Shown: piece after piece, positions 1 through 8,973 of the stretch
Position numbering within the stretch: the first letter of the stretch is position 1
Layout of the letters: each line of letters starts with the position of its first letter
NCBI RefSeq assembly: GCF_014211915.1
Contig: NZ_CP060041.1
Span: 496,001-560,000 of the forward strand
Reading direction: 5' to 3'
Origin: Burkholderia cenocepacia
GTDB lineage: Bacteria > Pseudomonadota > Gammaproteobacteria > Burkholderiales > Burkholderiaceae
DNA: 64,000 bases
Made by a program: the position numbers and the translations under genes
The notes under the pieces: model-generated
Told to the model about the DNA's origin: nothing
The model's input: only the letters and a program-made list of their open reading frames with translations
Database searches by the model: none

Positions 1-1
1 C

Positions 2-67
2 GATCTCGATGGCAAATCGCCGCGCGACGTCGCCGATGCATTCCTGCGCACCCACCCGCTACCTTGA
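2..67 (+). CDS. C-terminal end of an osmoprotectant-binding protein (partial)
   Basis: Only the last 21 codons are in the window; the gene begins upstream. The reading frame gives a tail ending DVADAFLRTHPLP and a TGA. This resembles the C-terminal helix of OsmF/OpuCC-type periplasmic betaine or choline binding proteins. The stop lies 11 bases before the permease start, so this should be the first or middle gene of the same operon. The identification rests on the tail and on the two transporter genes that follow. Confidence 0.6.
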   Translation, partial: DLDGKSPRDVADAFLRTHPLP

Positions 68-78
68 AGGAGCAACCG

Positions 79-728
79 ATGAGCGTATTCGACTATCTCG
101 CTTCGAGCTGGCCCGAGCTGCTGCAGCTCACGCTGCAGCACGTGTGGCTCGTCGCGATCGCCGTGGGCTGCGCGATCGTCGCCGGCGTACCGCTCGGCAT
201 CCTGATCAATCGCCACGACTGGCTCGCCGGGCCGCTGCTCGGCATTGCCACGCTCGTGCTCACGCTGCCGTCCATCGCGCTGTTCGGCCTGATGATCCCG
301 TTGTTCTCGCGCTTCGGCCAGGGTATCGGCGCCGCGCCCGCGATCACCGCCGTGTTCCTCTACTCGCTGCTGCCGATCATGCGCAACACCTACCTCGCGT
401 TGCACAACGTGGAGGCGGGGATCAAGGAAGCCGGCACCGGCATCGGCATGACGTCGTGGCAGCGCCTGCGCCTCGTCGAGCTGCCGCTGGCGGTGCCCGT
501 GATTCTCGCGGGCGTGCGCACCGCGGTCGTGATGAACATCGGCGTAATGACGATCGCCGCCGTGATCGGCGCGGGCGGCCTCGGCACGCTGATCCTGCGT
601 GCGATCGGACAGAGCAGCATGATGAAACTGCTGGTGGGCGCGGTGCTCGTGAGCCTGCTCGCGATCGTCGCCGACCGGCTGCTGCAGATGCTGCAACGTG
701 CATTGACACCGAAGGGAGTGCAGAAGAC

Positions 729-732
<4 letters not shown>
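79..732 (+). CDS. Osmoprotectant ABC importer, inner-membrane permease (OpuCB/YehW type)
   Basis: A 217-residue inner-membrane permease with about five to six hydrophobic segments. It has the EAG...G signature of binding-protein-dependent permeases (VEAGIKEAGTGIGM, near residues 115-128), which contacts the ATPase. Family members import glycine betaine, choline or related compatible solutes. I chose the ATG at 79 because AAGGAG ends six bases before it; a TTG at 64 is in frame but lacks a ribosome site. The stop overlaps the ATPase start by four bases (ATGA), which suggests translational coupling. The exact substrate cannot be told from sequence. Confidence 0.88.
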
Positions 733-1907
<1,175 letters not shown>

Positions 1908-1919
1908 GTCGCGCCCGGG

Positions 1920-1942
1920 CCGGCGCTTCGTGGCGCCGGTTT
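1920..1942 (+). terminator. Possible intrinsic terminator after the osmoprotectant operon
   Basis: A seven-base-pair GC stem (CCGGCGC / GCGCCGG) with a six-base loop is followed by only three T residues, 12 bases after the ATPase stop. The U-tract is weak, so this is a candidate only. Confidence 0.4.
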
Positions 1943-2062
1943 CGGGAAGCGGATCGATGCCGCGCGTTGCGGAAAAATGTCATCGCGTTCGTTCGAGCAT
2001 GCCGCGGCGAACACCGCTGGAACGAAAACCGTCATCCGGTTTTCCGGCACACGCGATCCGCC

Positions 2063-2440
2063 TCAGCGCTGCAGCGTGCGGACTTTTCCGTCGACCTTCA
2101 ACGTGCGCCGGTCGCGCGCGGCCTCGTATTCGACCGTCTGCGCCGGCGTGACCGCGCCATAGGATCGACCGTTCACATAGACGACGCCGTCGCGCAACTC
2201 GATCCTGTCGCCGTCGACCGTCGCAGTAGCCCGGTCGCCCTGCAATACCGCGCCCGAACACCCGGCGGTCGAGAAGCTGCGGACCGAGGTACCCGGCATC
2301 GCGGCGTTCCCGCCGGCCTGATCCGCCGCATGCGCGGCGCTGCACGGCGGTGCGTCCATCGCGCCGGCCGCATGGAGCGGCGCCGCCCCGATGCCGCTCC
2401 CGGCGAGCAACGCGATCGTCATCGGCAACAGCTTGTTCAT
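2063..2440 (-). CDS. Small exported protein of unknown function
   Basis: A 125-residue protein with an N-terminal signal peptide (hydrophobic core at residues 5-18, likely cleavage after AAPLHAAG). The start is supported by GGAG six bases upstream. The mature part holds two Cys residues (PPCSAAH and TAGCSG), which could form a periplasmic disulfide. It ends in a stretch of short beta-strand-like segments that includes VVYVNGRSYG. I do not recognise a family. It is convergent with the osmoprotectant operon and divergent from the MarR-GNAT gene. Confidence 0.65.
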   Translation of the reverse strand: MNKLLPMTIALLAGSGIGAAPLHAAGAMDAPPCSAAHAADQAGGNAAMPGTSVRSFSTAGCSGAVLQGDRATATVDGDRIELRDGVVYVNGRSYGAVTPAQTVEYEAARDRRTLKVDGKVRTLQR

Positions 2441-2662
2441 GGTGATCTCCGTGGTCCGTGGCCGTCGATCGAGGATCGGTCGATGCCCCTACGCGCAGGC
2501 CGGCCAGTATGCGGCCACTTCTGCGCCCCGGGCCATCCGCTTCTGTACCAGTCGCGAGCGTGCCGTTCCGGCTGCCCCCACGTCTCGTCGGCCTGGCCGT
2601 CCGGCCGCGCGCAAGCGCCGCCCCGAAGCAATCGGTCCCGCATGAAAATCCGCCTTGCTCAA

Positions 2663-2677
2663 GTTGCGACTCGCAAC
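2663..2677. promoter_or_regulatory. MarR-type operator, distal copy
   Basis: The perfect dyad GTTGCGA-C-TCGCAAC (7-bp arms, one-base centre) lies 39 bases before the MarR-GNAT start codon. A second copy follows 23 bases away centre to centre. Such short perfect palindromes in front of a marR gene usually mark autoregulation; the binding is inferred. Confidence 0.6.
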
Positions 2678-2685
2678 TATTATTG

Positions 2686-2700
2686 ATTGCGATACGCAAC
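2686..2700. promoter_or_regulatory. MarR-type operator, proximal copy
   Basis: ATTGCGATACGCAAC repeats the distal dyad with two changes on the left side and centre. It ends 15 bases before the MarR-GNAT ATG, just upstream of its ribosome site. Occupancy would block the promoter or early elongation. Confidence 0.55.
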
Positions 2701-2715
2701 CTTTCAGGAGCAACC

Positions 2716-3696
2716 ATGGACCTCATCGACGCACCGGCCAAGCCGCGCGACGCGACCATCCTCGAGCTGCGCGACTTCTCGCGCAAACTGGTGCGCGAGC
2801 TCGGCTTCATGCGCGCGACGCTGGCCGACAGCGACTGGGCACCGTCGGCCGTGCACGCGATCCTCGAGATCGGGATGGCGCCCGGCATCAACGCGAAGGA
2901 TCTCGGCGCGATCCTGCGGCTCGACAAGTCGAACACGAGCCGGCAACTCGCGCGGCTCGAAGCGGCCGGCGTCGTGGAGCGGCGCGTATCGAGCGAGGAC
3001 GCGCGCGCGATCGAGCTGTACCTGACCGCCGAAGGCAAAAAGCTTCAGAAAAGAATCGACACGTTCGCGACCGACCAGGTGTCGAATGCGCTGCGTCGCA
3101 TGATTCCGGCCGACCAGCAGGCGCTGCTGCGTTCGCTCGCGCTGTATGCCGATGCGCTCGCCCAGGACAACGCGGCCAGGGCGAGCGTCGCGCCCGCCGA
3201 CGCGCCGTCGATTCGCGAGGGCTATCAGCCCGGCTGCATCGGCGACATCGCGAGCCTGCATGCGCGCTTCTATGCGGAACACTGGGGTTTCGGCGCCTTC
3301 TTCGAACAGCGCGTGGCGACCGAGCTGGCCGCCTTCGCGGGTGCGCTGCCGGCCGACGGCAAGGCGCTCTGGCTGTGCCAGGAAGACGGCCGGACGCTCG
3401 CGTCGCTCGCGATCGACGGCGACCCGGCGACGGGCGTCGCGCACCTGCGCTGGTTCATCGTCAACGACGCGTTGCGCGGCTCGGGCGTCGGGCGTCGGTT
3501 GATGACGCTCGCGATGCGTTTCGTCGACGAGCACCGGTTTCGCGAAACCTACCTGTGGACCTTCAAGGGGCTCGATGCCGCACGCCATCTGTACGAGTCG
3601 TTCGGCTTTGCGCTGACGAGCGAATCCGCGGGCACGCAGTGGGGGACCGAGGTCGTCGAGCAGCGCTTCAGCCGGCCGGGGCCGTCCGGCGACTGA
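2716..3696 (+). CDS. MarR-GNAT fusion: winged-helix regulator with C-terminal N-acetyltransferase
   Basis: A 326-residue protein. Residues 1-150 form a MarR winged helix (INAKDLGAILRLDKSNTSRQLARLEAAGVVERR is the recognition helix and wing region, shown here in pieces: KSNTSRQLARLEAAG, VVERRVSSEDARAIE). Residues ~165-320 form a GNAT domain with the acetyl-CoA pyrophosphate loop RGSGVGRRLM. Such fusions may couple ligand acetylation to DNA binding. I chose the ATG at 2716 because AGGAG sits five bases upstream; the open frame extends further back but through the two operators. Acetyl acceptor and regulon are unknown. Confidence 0.85.
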   Translation: MDLIDAPAKPRDATILELRDFSRKLVRELGFMRATLADSDWAPSAVHAILEIGMAPGINAKDLGAILRLDKSNTSRQLARLEAAGVVERRVSSEDARAIELYLTAEGKKLQKRIDTFATDQVSNALRRMIPADQQALLRSLALYADALAQDNAARASVAPADAPSIREGYQPGCIGDIASLHARFYAEHWGFGAFFEQRVATELAAFAGALPADGKALWLCQEDGRTLASLAIDGDPATGVAHLRWFIVNDALRGSGVGRRLMTLAMRFVDEHRFRETYLWTFKGLDAARHLYESFGFALTSESAGTQWGTEVVEQRFSRPGPSGD

Positions 3697-3792
3697 TAGC
3701 GGCGGCCGCCGTCGCTGCGCAGGTCGTCATGCGTTCTCGTCTTGAATGACACATGCGCATCCCGACGAAAGGAATCGCATCGATCCCGTGAA

Positions 3793-4350
3793 CTATCGGG
3801 CCACCGGCGCCTGCTCCGCCGCAAACGCATCGTCGATGAACCGGATCACGTCGTCGAGCGACGACGTGCACACCGCGTCCGCGGCAAGCGACCGAAACGC
3901 ACCGTCCGGCCCGAAGCAGACGAGCGGCTTGCGCCAGCGCTGCGCGAGCGCAATTTCCTCGGCCGTACCGGGCCCGCCCGGCAGCGCGACGATCAGGTCG
4001 CTGCTCAGCACGTTCACGTAGTTGCGGTTGATCGTGTCCGGCGCGGCGCCCGGTTCGCGGCGCGGCAGCGGCGTGAGGACCGGGATGTCGACGAACGGAT
4101 GCGGATAGCCGTCGAGCGGCACGAAGCCCGCGACCGGATCGGCCTGCGTCGGCAGGATGCCGATCGACCGGCCGGCGCGACCGGGCACGCCGGCGAACGC
4201 GCGCGCGACCGCCAGCATCACGCCCTGCCCGCCGCCCGTCAGCAGGTTGAAGCCGGCCTGCGCGAGCCACGCGCCGAGCGGTTCCGAAAACGCGAGCCAC
4301 GGCTCCTTGCCCGAGCCCATCACGCCGATCGTCCTGTTGTTCCGTTGCAT
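3793..4350 (-). CDS. LOG-family (Rossmann fold, putative lysine decarboxylase/TIGR00725-like) protein
   Basis: A 185-residue cytoplasmic protein of the LOG-like superfamily. It has the nucleotide-binding GGGQGVM loop (about residues 39-45) and PGGPGTAEE (about 123-131), the conserved PGGxGTxEE motif. Characterised LOG proteins cleave cytokinin riboside phosphates, and many bacterial members have no known substrate. The start is ambiguous. ATG 4350 begins just before the first beta strand but has no good ribosome site. ATG 4398 overlaps the upstream MFS stop by four bases and would add 16 residues. It is probably co-transcribed with the MFS gene. Confidence 0.75.
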   Translation of the reverse strand: MQRNNRTIGVMGSGKEPWLAFSEPLGAWLAQAGFNLLTGGGQGVMLAVARAFAGVPGRAGRSIGILPTQADPVAGFVPLDGYPHPFVDIPVLTPLPRREPGAAPDTINRNYVNVLSSDLIVALPGGPGTAEEIALAQRWRKPLVCFGPDGAFRSLAADAVCTSSLDDVIRFIDDAFAAEQAPVAR

Positions 4351-4394
4351 CGTGGTTTCCGGTGAAATCGTGGCGGTGCATGCGCGCACCGTGC

Positions 4395-5642
4395 TCATTC
4401 GAGCTCGACGCCCTTGAGCTCGGGGATCAGGAACAGCGTCGCGACCATGTCGAGCACATAGAGGCCGGCGAGCAGCGCGATGGCTGTCTGGAACGAGTAG
4501 TGCGCGGCGAGCGCGCCGACCGCGACCGGGCCGAAGCCGCCGACCGCGCGGCCGATGTTCCACAGCACGTTCTGCGCGGTCGCGCGTGCGGCCGTCGGAT
4601 AGCCTTCCGACATCAGCGTCCCGTAGCCGCCGACCATCCCGTTGACGAACATCCCCATCAGCGCGCCGGCCCACAGCATCGCCGTCGGGTCCGACAGCCG
4701 CGCATAGGCGATGACCGTCACGACCGAGCCGAGCTGGTACAGCAGGAACGTCGGCTTGCGGCCGATGCGGTCGGCCAGTTGGCCGAACACCCAGACGCCG
4801 ATCATCATCCCGACGACGGTCGCCGCCGTCCACAGCCCCGATTTCGTCAGCGAGAAGCCCATCTGCTTCGACAGGAAGGTCGGCAGCCAGATCATGATCC
4901 CGTAGTAGCCGAAATTCTGGACCGAACACAGGATCGCGATGCCGACGCTCGTGCGCGCGGTGCGGCCGTCGGCGACGAGCATGCGGAACGCGTTGGATTT
5001 CGGCTGCGTCGCGCGCTGCACGAACGCTTCCGGCTCGTGCAGCTTGTTGCGCATCACCCACGCGAGCAGCGCGGGCAGCACGCCGACCACGAACATGCCG
5101 CGCCAGCCGATGTGGAGCAGCAGCAACGGCGTCAGCAGCGCGGCCAGCAGCACGCCGACCTGCCAGCCGAGCGCGACGTAGCACGACACGCGGGCGCGCT
5201 TGGCTGCGGGCCACGCTTCGGCCGCGAGCGCCATGCCGATCCCGAACTCGCCGCCGAGGCCGATGCCCGCGATGGTGCGATAGACGAGCAGATCCTCGAA
5301 ACCGCGTGCGAATGCGCACAGGCCGGTGAAGATCGCGAACAGCAGGATCGTCCAGGTCAGCACGCGCACGCGCCCGTAGCGGTCGCTCAGCGCGCCGAAC
5401 ACGATGCCGCCCGCGACCGCGCCGACCAGCGTCCACGTGACCAGCGCGCCGCCCTGCCCGGGCGTCAGGTGCAACGCCGCCGTGATCGCCGGCAGCATGA
5501 AGCCGAGGATCAGCAGGTCGAAGCCGTCCATCGCATAGCCGATCGCCGAGCCGGCCAGCGCTTTCCACGCGTACGCCCCGACCTGCTCGACGCGCGGGGT
5601 CGACGGGCCGCCGAGCGCCGAAGATTTCATGTTTGCTGCCAT
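4395..5642 (-). CDS. MFS transporter (aromatic-acid/sialate-type sugar porter-like)
   Basis: A 415-residue, 12-helix inner-membrane protein. The first helix motif GYAMDGFDLLILGFMLPAI and the loop motif GALSDRYGRVRV (between helices 2 and 3), repeated as GQLADRIGRKP in the second half, place it near the AAHS/sialate branch of the MFS. These are proton-coupled importers of aromatic or sugar acids. Its ATG at 5642 is preceded by no strong ribosome site. The LOG gene follows with possible start/stop overlap. Substrate is not predictable. Confidence 0.85.
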   Translation of the reverse strand: MAANMKSSALGGPSTPRVEQVGAYAWKALAGSAIGYAMDGFDLLILGFMLPAITAALHLTPGQGGALVTWTLVGAVAGGIVFGALSDRYGRVRVLTWTILLFAIFTGLCAFARGFEDLLVYRTIAGIGLGGEFGIGMALAAEAWPAAKRARVSCYVALGWQVGVLLAALLTPLLLLHIGWRGMFVVGVLPALLAWVMRNKLHEPEAFVQRATQPKSNAFRMLVADGRTARTSVGIAILCSVQNFGYYGIMIWLPTFLSKQMGFSLTKSGLWTAATVVGMMIGVWVFGQLADRIGRKPTFLLYQLGSVVTVIAYARLSDPTAMLWAGALMGMFVNGMVGGYGTLMSEGYPTAARATAQNVLWNIGRAVGGFGPVAVGALAAHYSFQTAIALLAGLYVLDMVATLFLIPELKGVELE

Positions 5643-5927
5643 GGTGTCCTGCCACGAATGTCCGGCGACATTCTAAGGCCTGTGCCCGCGAACGACGGAG
5701 GCGGACGCACGTCGGCCCGCGCTGGCGGGGCGGCAGGCGGAAAATGACAGGCAACGAGCGGAAAAGAGAAAAGAGAAGGGAAAACGTCGATCCGGTGCGG
5801 CGGCGAGGCCGGCGATGTCGCGATCAGGCCGGACACCGGATGAAAGACAGCAGGCGGGCGGAGGATTGCCGGCCGGCCCGCCCGCGCGAACCGGGCGGCG
5901 CCGGATGGCCTTGCAATGCGACGGGCT

Positions 5928-6257
5928 TCAGCCCTGATCGTCCCCGGGCCACCAGGTCTTGGCCTCGCGATCGACCGCAAGCGTTTCGAGATCCTTGCCT
6001 TCGAGCCATTTCGGCCGCGGGCCGCGCCCCGACCATGAGCGGCCGGTCGACGGATCGTAGTACTTGGCAGGCGCCTTGCGCTTGCGCTGGACGATGTAGC
6101 CGAGCGCACTCAGCACTTCCTGTTGCGAAATTCCCAGCAACTCGACCTGTTCCTTGAACGCCGCGAGCGCGGCCTGCTTCTCCTTCTGCTTCGCCTCTGA
6201 CAGCTTGATGTTCAGGTCCCGAAGTTGTGCTTCGAGTTCCTGCAGGGCCTGGGTCAT
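5928..6257 (-). CDS. H-NS family nucleoid-associated protein
   Basis: A 109-residue protein. Residues 1-50 are a charged coiled coil (oligomerisation). Residues ~62-100 hold the C-terminal DNA-binding domain with the H-NS signature YYDPSTGRSWSGRGPRPKWL. This family silences AT-rich, often foreign DNA. ATG 6257 is chosen because AGAGG lies eight bases upstream; a second in-frame ATG at 6278 has none. It lies immediately downstream of the retron-like unit, but nothing shows a functional link. Confidence 0.88.
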   Translation of the reverse strand: MTQALQELEAQLRDLNIKLSEAKQKEKQAALAAFKEQVELLGISQQEVLSALGYIVQRKRKAPAKYYDPSTGRSWSGRGPRPKWLEGKDLETLAVDREAKTWWPGDDQG

Positions 6258-6576
6258 GTATTCATCCTCTTTGGGCATGTTTTTGCAAAAAGCTCCGATG
6301 GCCGAACCTACCACGAAGTTCAGCCGATCGGGGCTGTCAAATAGGTGAATCGTCCACCTGAGCCGGCATGATTGCGCGATACGCACTAAACGACGTCGTG
6401 CGTCACTGACAGACAGGGCCAGGCCGGCAAAGGCGGCGCCGCGTACGCATGCAAGGGGCGAACGGCGGCGGCAAATGATCGCCGCGCGTGGCACGGGCGC
6501 GGCATGGCGCGAATGATAGCAGTGCGCGGCGTCGTGATGCAGAAGTCGCTGACCGGCGTCGCGCGGGCCCGACGGT
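6258..6576. other. Intergenic region upstream of the H-NS gene
   Basis: No gene is seen. A TTGACA (minus strand, at 6340-6335) could be a -35 box for the H-NS gene, but no good -10 follows at the right distance. Confidence 0.4.
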
Positions 6577-7926
6577 TCAGCGATCGCCGCCGCCGGGCTC
6601 CCACGCGATCCGGTCGAGCAGCGCGCGCAGCTTCGCGCCGCGCGCCGCGTTCAACGCCGCCGCATGCGCGACGCGTCCGGCCAGATGCGCACGAAAATCC
6701 GGATGCGCGTCGTGGTTCTGCGACGCCGGGCCATGCCGGATGCAATTGGTCAGGACGGCCTTCAGGCGATCGAACGCGTCGCGCGCCAGATTCGGATGAC
6801 GGTTGACGACCACGCCGGCCAGTTGCTGGCGCGCACCGCGCCGCATCACGCGGGTCTTGCGCAATTGCAGCGCGAAACCTTCCTCGAGCGCGATCGCGGC
6901 GACCCGGATCTGCAGCCGCTCGATGTCGCGCGCGAGCGCGCCGCCGCCGGAGAACGCGAGATCGTCCGCATAGCGCGTGTAGGTCGCATCGAGCGAACGC
7001 GCGAGCGCGGCGAGCCGCAGGTCGAACCGGAACGCGCACAGGTTCGCGAGCGCCGGCGACGTCGGCGCCCCCTGCGGCAGATGCCGTTCGCGATAGCGCT
7101 GGCGACCGATCCAGTCGAACCGGTCGCGCAGGTCCGGCGCGAGCAGCCGCGCCGACGGCACGCGATTGGTACACAGCCCGGTGAGCGTACGCGCGACTTC
7201 GGCCGGATACCCGAGCGTCGCGAACAGCGCATGGACGCGCGCGGCGCGCACCGACACGAAGAAATCCGCGAGATCGAAGCGCACGACGACCTCGCGATCC
7301 GCATGCGGCGCCGCGAACGACACGATCCCGTGCCCCTTGCGAAAACCGTGTACCGCGCCGTGCGGCGCAATGCGATCGAGCAGCCCGTGCAGGATGCGAC
7401 GCTGCGCTTCGCGCAGCCGTCCCTTCGGGATTTCGACGAGGCGGCACCCGCCGCTGCGCTTGTCGACCGCGACGTATGTGTAGTGATGCAGCGGCGTGGC
7501 GCTGCTGCGCGCGTCGACACGCCAGTGATCGGACAGCCAGTCGAGTTCCGGCACGCTCACCCCGAGCCAGCCGGCGAGATCGCCGGGCGTCGGCCAGTGC
7601 GGCACGTCGCAGCCGGCGAGCGGCACGGGCAGCGGTCGCTGGACCAGCGGCCGCCGCACGATGCGGATCACCACCGGCCGACGGTCGCCATACCATACGC
7701 GCACGAACGCGGGCGCCTCGGCCAGGATCGCCGCGAGCGCGTCGGTGTCGGTATCGACCCAGTCCGCACCGAAGCGGGCGAGCGCGAGGTCCGCGCAGTC
7801 GTGCGTCCACGGCGGTGCTTCGCCGAGCACGGCGGCCATCCGCGCGACGATGCCGTCGCGCTCGGGCGAACCGGCGAGCATCGCCTCGGCAATCGTGCGG
7901 GTGGTGTCGCGCAGGGATGAGTGCAT
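6577..7926 (-). CDS. Retron-type reverse transcriptase
   Basis: A 449-residue RNA-directed DNA polymerase. Residues 1-110 are an extension that I do not recognise. The fingers and palm follow: FDLADFF (217-223) with the first catalytic Asp, LPQGAPTSPALANL (283-296), catalytic YADD (319-322) and LAGVVVN (369-375). FAAPH (204-208) is at the place of the retron NAxxH motif, and LAG replaces the retron VTG. The C-terminal thumb recalls myxobacterial retron RTs. No maturase, endonuclease or Cas1 domain is present. An a1/a2-bounded ncRNA region ends 11 bases upstream of the ATG. There is no clear ribosome site. It should make msDNA; whether it defends against phage is unknown. Confidence 0.9.
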   Translation of the reverse strand: MHSSLRDTTRTIAEAMLAGSPERDGIVARMAAVLGEAPPWTHDCADLALARFGADWVDTDTDALAAILAEAPAFVRVWYGDRRPVVIRIVRRPLVQRPLPVPLAGCDVPHWPTPGDLAGWLGVSVPELDWLSDHWRVDARSSATPLHHYTYVAVDKRSGGCRLVEIPKGRLREAQRRILHGLLDRIAPHGAVHGFRKGHGIVSFAAPHADREVVVRFDLADFFVSVRAARVHALFATLGYPAEVARTLTGLCTNRVPSARLLAPDLRDRFDWIGRQRYRERHLPQGAPTSPALANLCAFRFDLRLAALARSLDATYTRYADDLAFSGGGALARDIERLQIRVAAIALEEGFALQLRKTRVMRRGARQQLAGVVVNRHPNLARDAFDRLKAVLTNCIRHGPASQNHDAHPDFRAHLAGRVAHAAALNAARGAKLRALLDRIAWEPGGGDR

Positions 7927-7937
7927 GGGAAACGGAG

Positions 7938-8103
7938 GCGGGACGATGGGTCAACGTGGCTGGTGCTGCGAGAGCCGTCGTTGCGCAACGCGCAACATGC
8001 GCACTTGCGACGCATCGGTGTATCGATCTGATCCACGGGGTAGCCCCGTAGTCCTGGAACATCGGCTGCCTGTTCCGGGCGTGTGCTTGACCCACCGCCC
8101 CGC
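7938..8103 (-). ncRNA. Candidate retron msr-msd non-coding RNA
   Basis: Read in the sense of the reverse transcriptase, the region opens with a1 (GCGGGGCGGTGGGTCAA, 8103-8087) and closes with a2 (TTGACCCATCGTCCCGC, 7954-7938). These pair over 17 bp with only two G-U wobbles. Directly after a1 comes AGC, whose G (position 8086) is the expected branching guanosine. Two small msr hairpins follow: GGAACA/TGTTCC (8078-8054 region) and ACGGGG-CTA-CCCCGT (8049-8035). The msd part has a hairpin at about 8012-7976 (CGTCG/CGACG enclosing TGCGCA/TGCGCA). Order and spacing match known retrons; msDNA production is inferred. Confidence 0.8.
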
Positions 8104-8109
8104 GTCGCG

Positions 8110-8139
8110 ACTTTAATCGGCGGCCGCGCCAGGTGTCAA
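8110..8139 (-). promoter_or_regulatory. Sigma-70-like promoter of the retron transcript
   Basis: TTGACA (8139-8134) is followed, 18 bases on, by TAAAGT (8115-8110, four of six consensus bases). A start seven bases downstream would be at about 8103, exactly the first base of the a1 repeat. Confidence 0.6.
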
Positions 8140-8178
8140 ATCGAGCCGAACGATGCGCGTCGCGCGGCGGCCTCGCGC

Positions 8179-8751
8179 TTATGCGCGCCGGCTGAACAGC
8201 TCGCTGAACGCGATCGGCGCCACGCCGATGCCGGCCAGGCCGTTCAGTATCGTCGCCCAGCTCGCGTCGGCCACGCTGACCGGAAACGACCGTACGCGAT
8301 GGGCGAGCAGCCAGAAGGTGCGCGTCATGCCGTCGCTCATCGCGACCTCGTAGCCGCTTGCCGCCGCCCAGTAGCCGACCGACGGCAACGTCACAGGTGC
8401 GTCGCGGCCGCTTCCGAACGCGGCGGCCGCCGTCGCGAACTTGCTGTCGAGCGACATGGCGCGGCGCGGTACGCAATCCTGCGAATTCTGTTTCGGGAAC
8501 GTGGGGCTCGTCTCGAGCCAGCGGCGATAGAACGTCTCCGCGTCGATATGGACGACGAACCGCTCCGCGCCACCCGGCTCGGCCTTCAGATAGCAGTCCG
8601 CCTGGTTCGGCACGGGAACGCGCCACGTCGCGCGCTTCGCACTCAGGTCGACCAGTTCGCAGGCCATCGACGGGCGCTGGGCGGGTATAGCGGCTCCGGA
8701 TTCGCGCAGGTCCTGTGCGCGAAGGATGCCGTTACGAAGACGTGTCAGCAT
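8179..8751 (-). CDS. Unknown protein upstream of the retron-like unit
   Basis: A 190-residue, probably soluble protein of no family I can name with confidence. ATG 8751 has GAGAGGG just upstream. Residues 30-70 contain two Cys residues (ACELVD, ADCYLKAE) and a further Cys lies at QDCVPRR. The C-terminal third is enriched in aromatic residues (VGYWAAASGYEVAMSDGMTRTFWLLAHRV). It is co-oriented with the reverse transcriptase. Its stop lies 39 bases before the retron -35 box, so it could be the retron's accessory gene or simply a neighbour. Confidence 0.7.
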   Translation of the reverse strand: MLTRLRNGILRAQDLRESGAAIPAQRPSMACELVDLSAKRATWRVPVPNQADCYLKAEPGGAERFVVHIDAETFYRRWLETSPTFPKQNSQDCVPRRAMSLDSKFATAAAAFGSGRDAPVTLPSVGYWAAASGYEVAMSDGMTRTFWLLAHRVRSFPVSVADASWATILNGLAGIGVAPIAFSELFSRRA

Positions 8752-8973
8752 GGGCCCTCTCTCTTTCTCTCGATTTTTTCGCGTGAGTCGGGGCCCGTCG
8801 CGCGATCCGCGCCGGCGCCGCGATGCGGTCGCCCGGTTCCCCGATGCTCCCGAACGAATCGGGAACCCGCGCAGTGTATCGCCTTTCGATGCAGGTACGA
8901 CAGGACTCCGTCACGCCCCATACGGCGCCACCGGCCAGCACGGCTGACGCGGCAAACGGGCCACCCCGCTTCC

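Noticed and set aside
4362-5747. 461-codon open frame on the plus strand
   Set aside because: Antisense to the MFS gene; composition dominated by Arg, Asp, His and Gln, no conserved domain.
6577-7926. Group II intron reverse transcriptase
   Set aside because: No maturase or HNH domain and no intron ribozyme domain V/VI-like hairpin downstream; the a1/a2 structure fits a retron.
7979-7990. 12-base palindrome CGTTGCGCAACG as an operator for the reverse transcriptase
   Set aside because: It falls inside the a1/a2-bounded region, where it is better explained as part of the msd fold.
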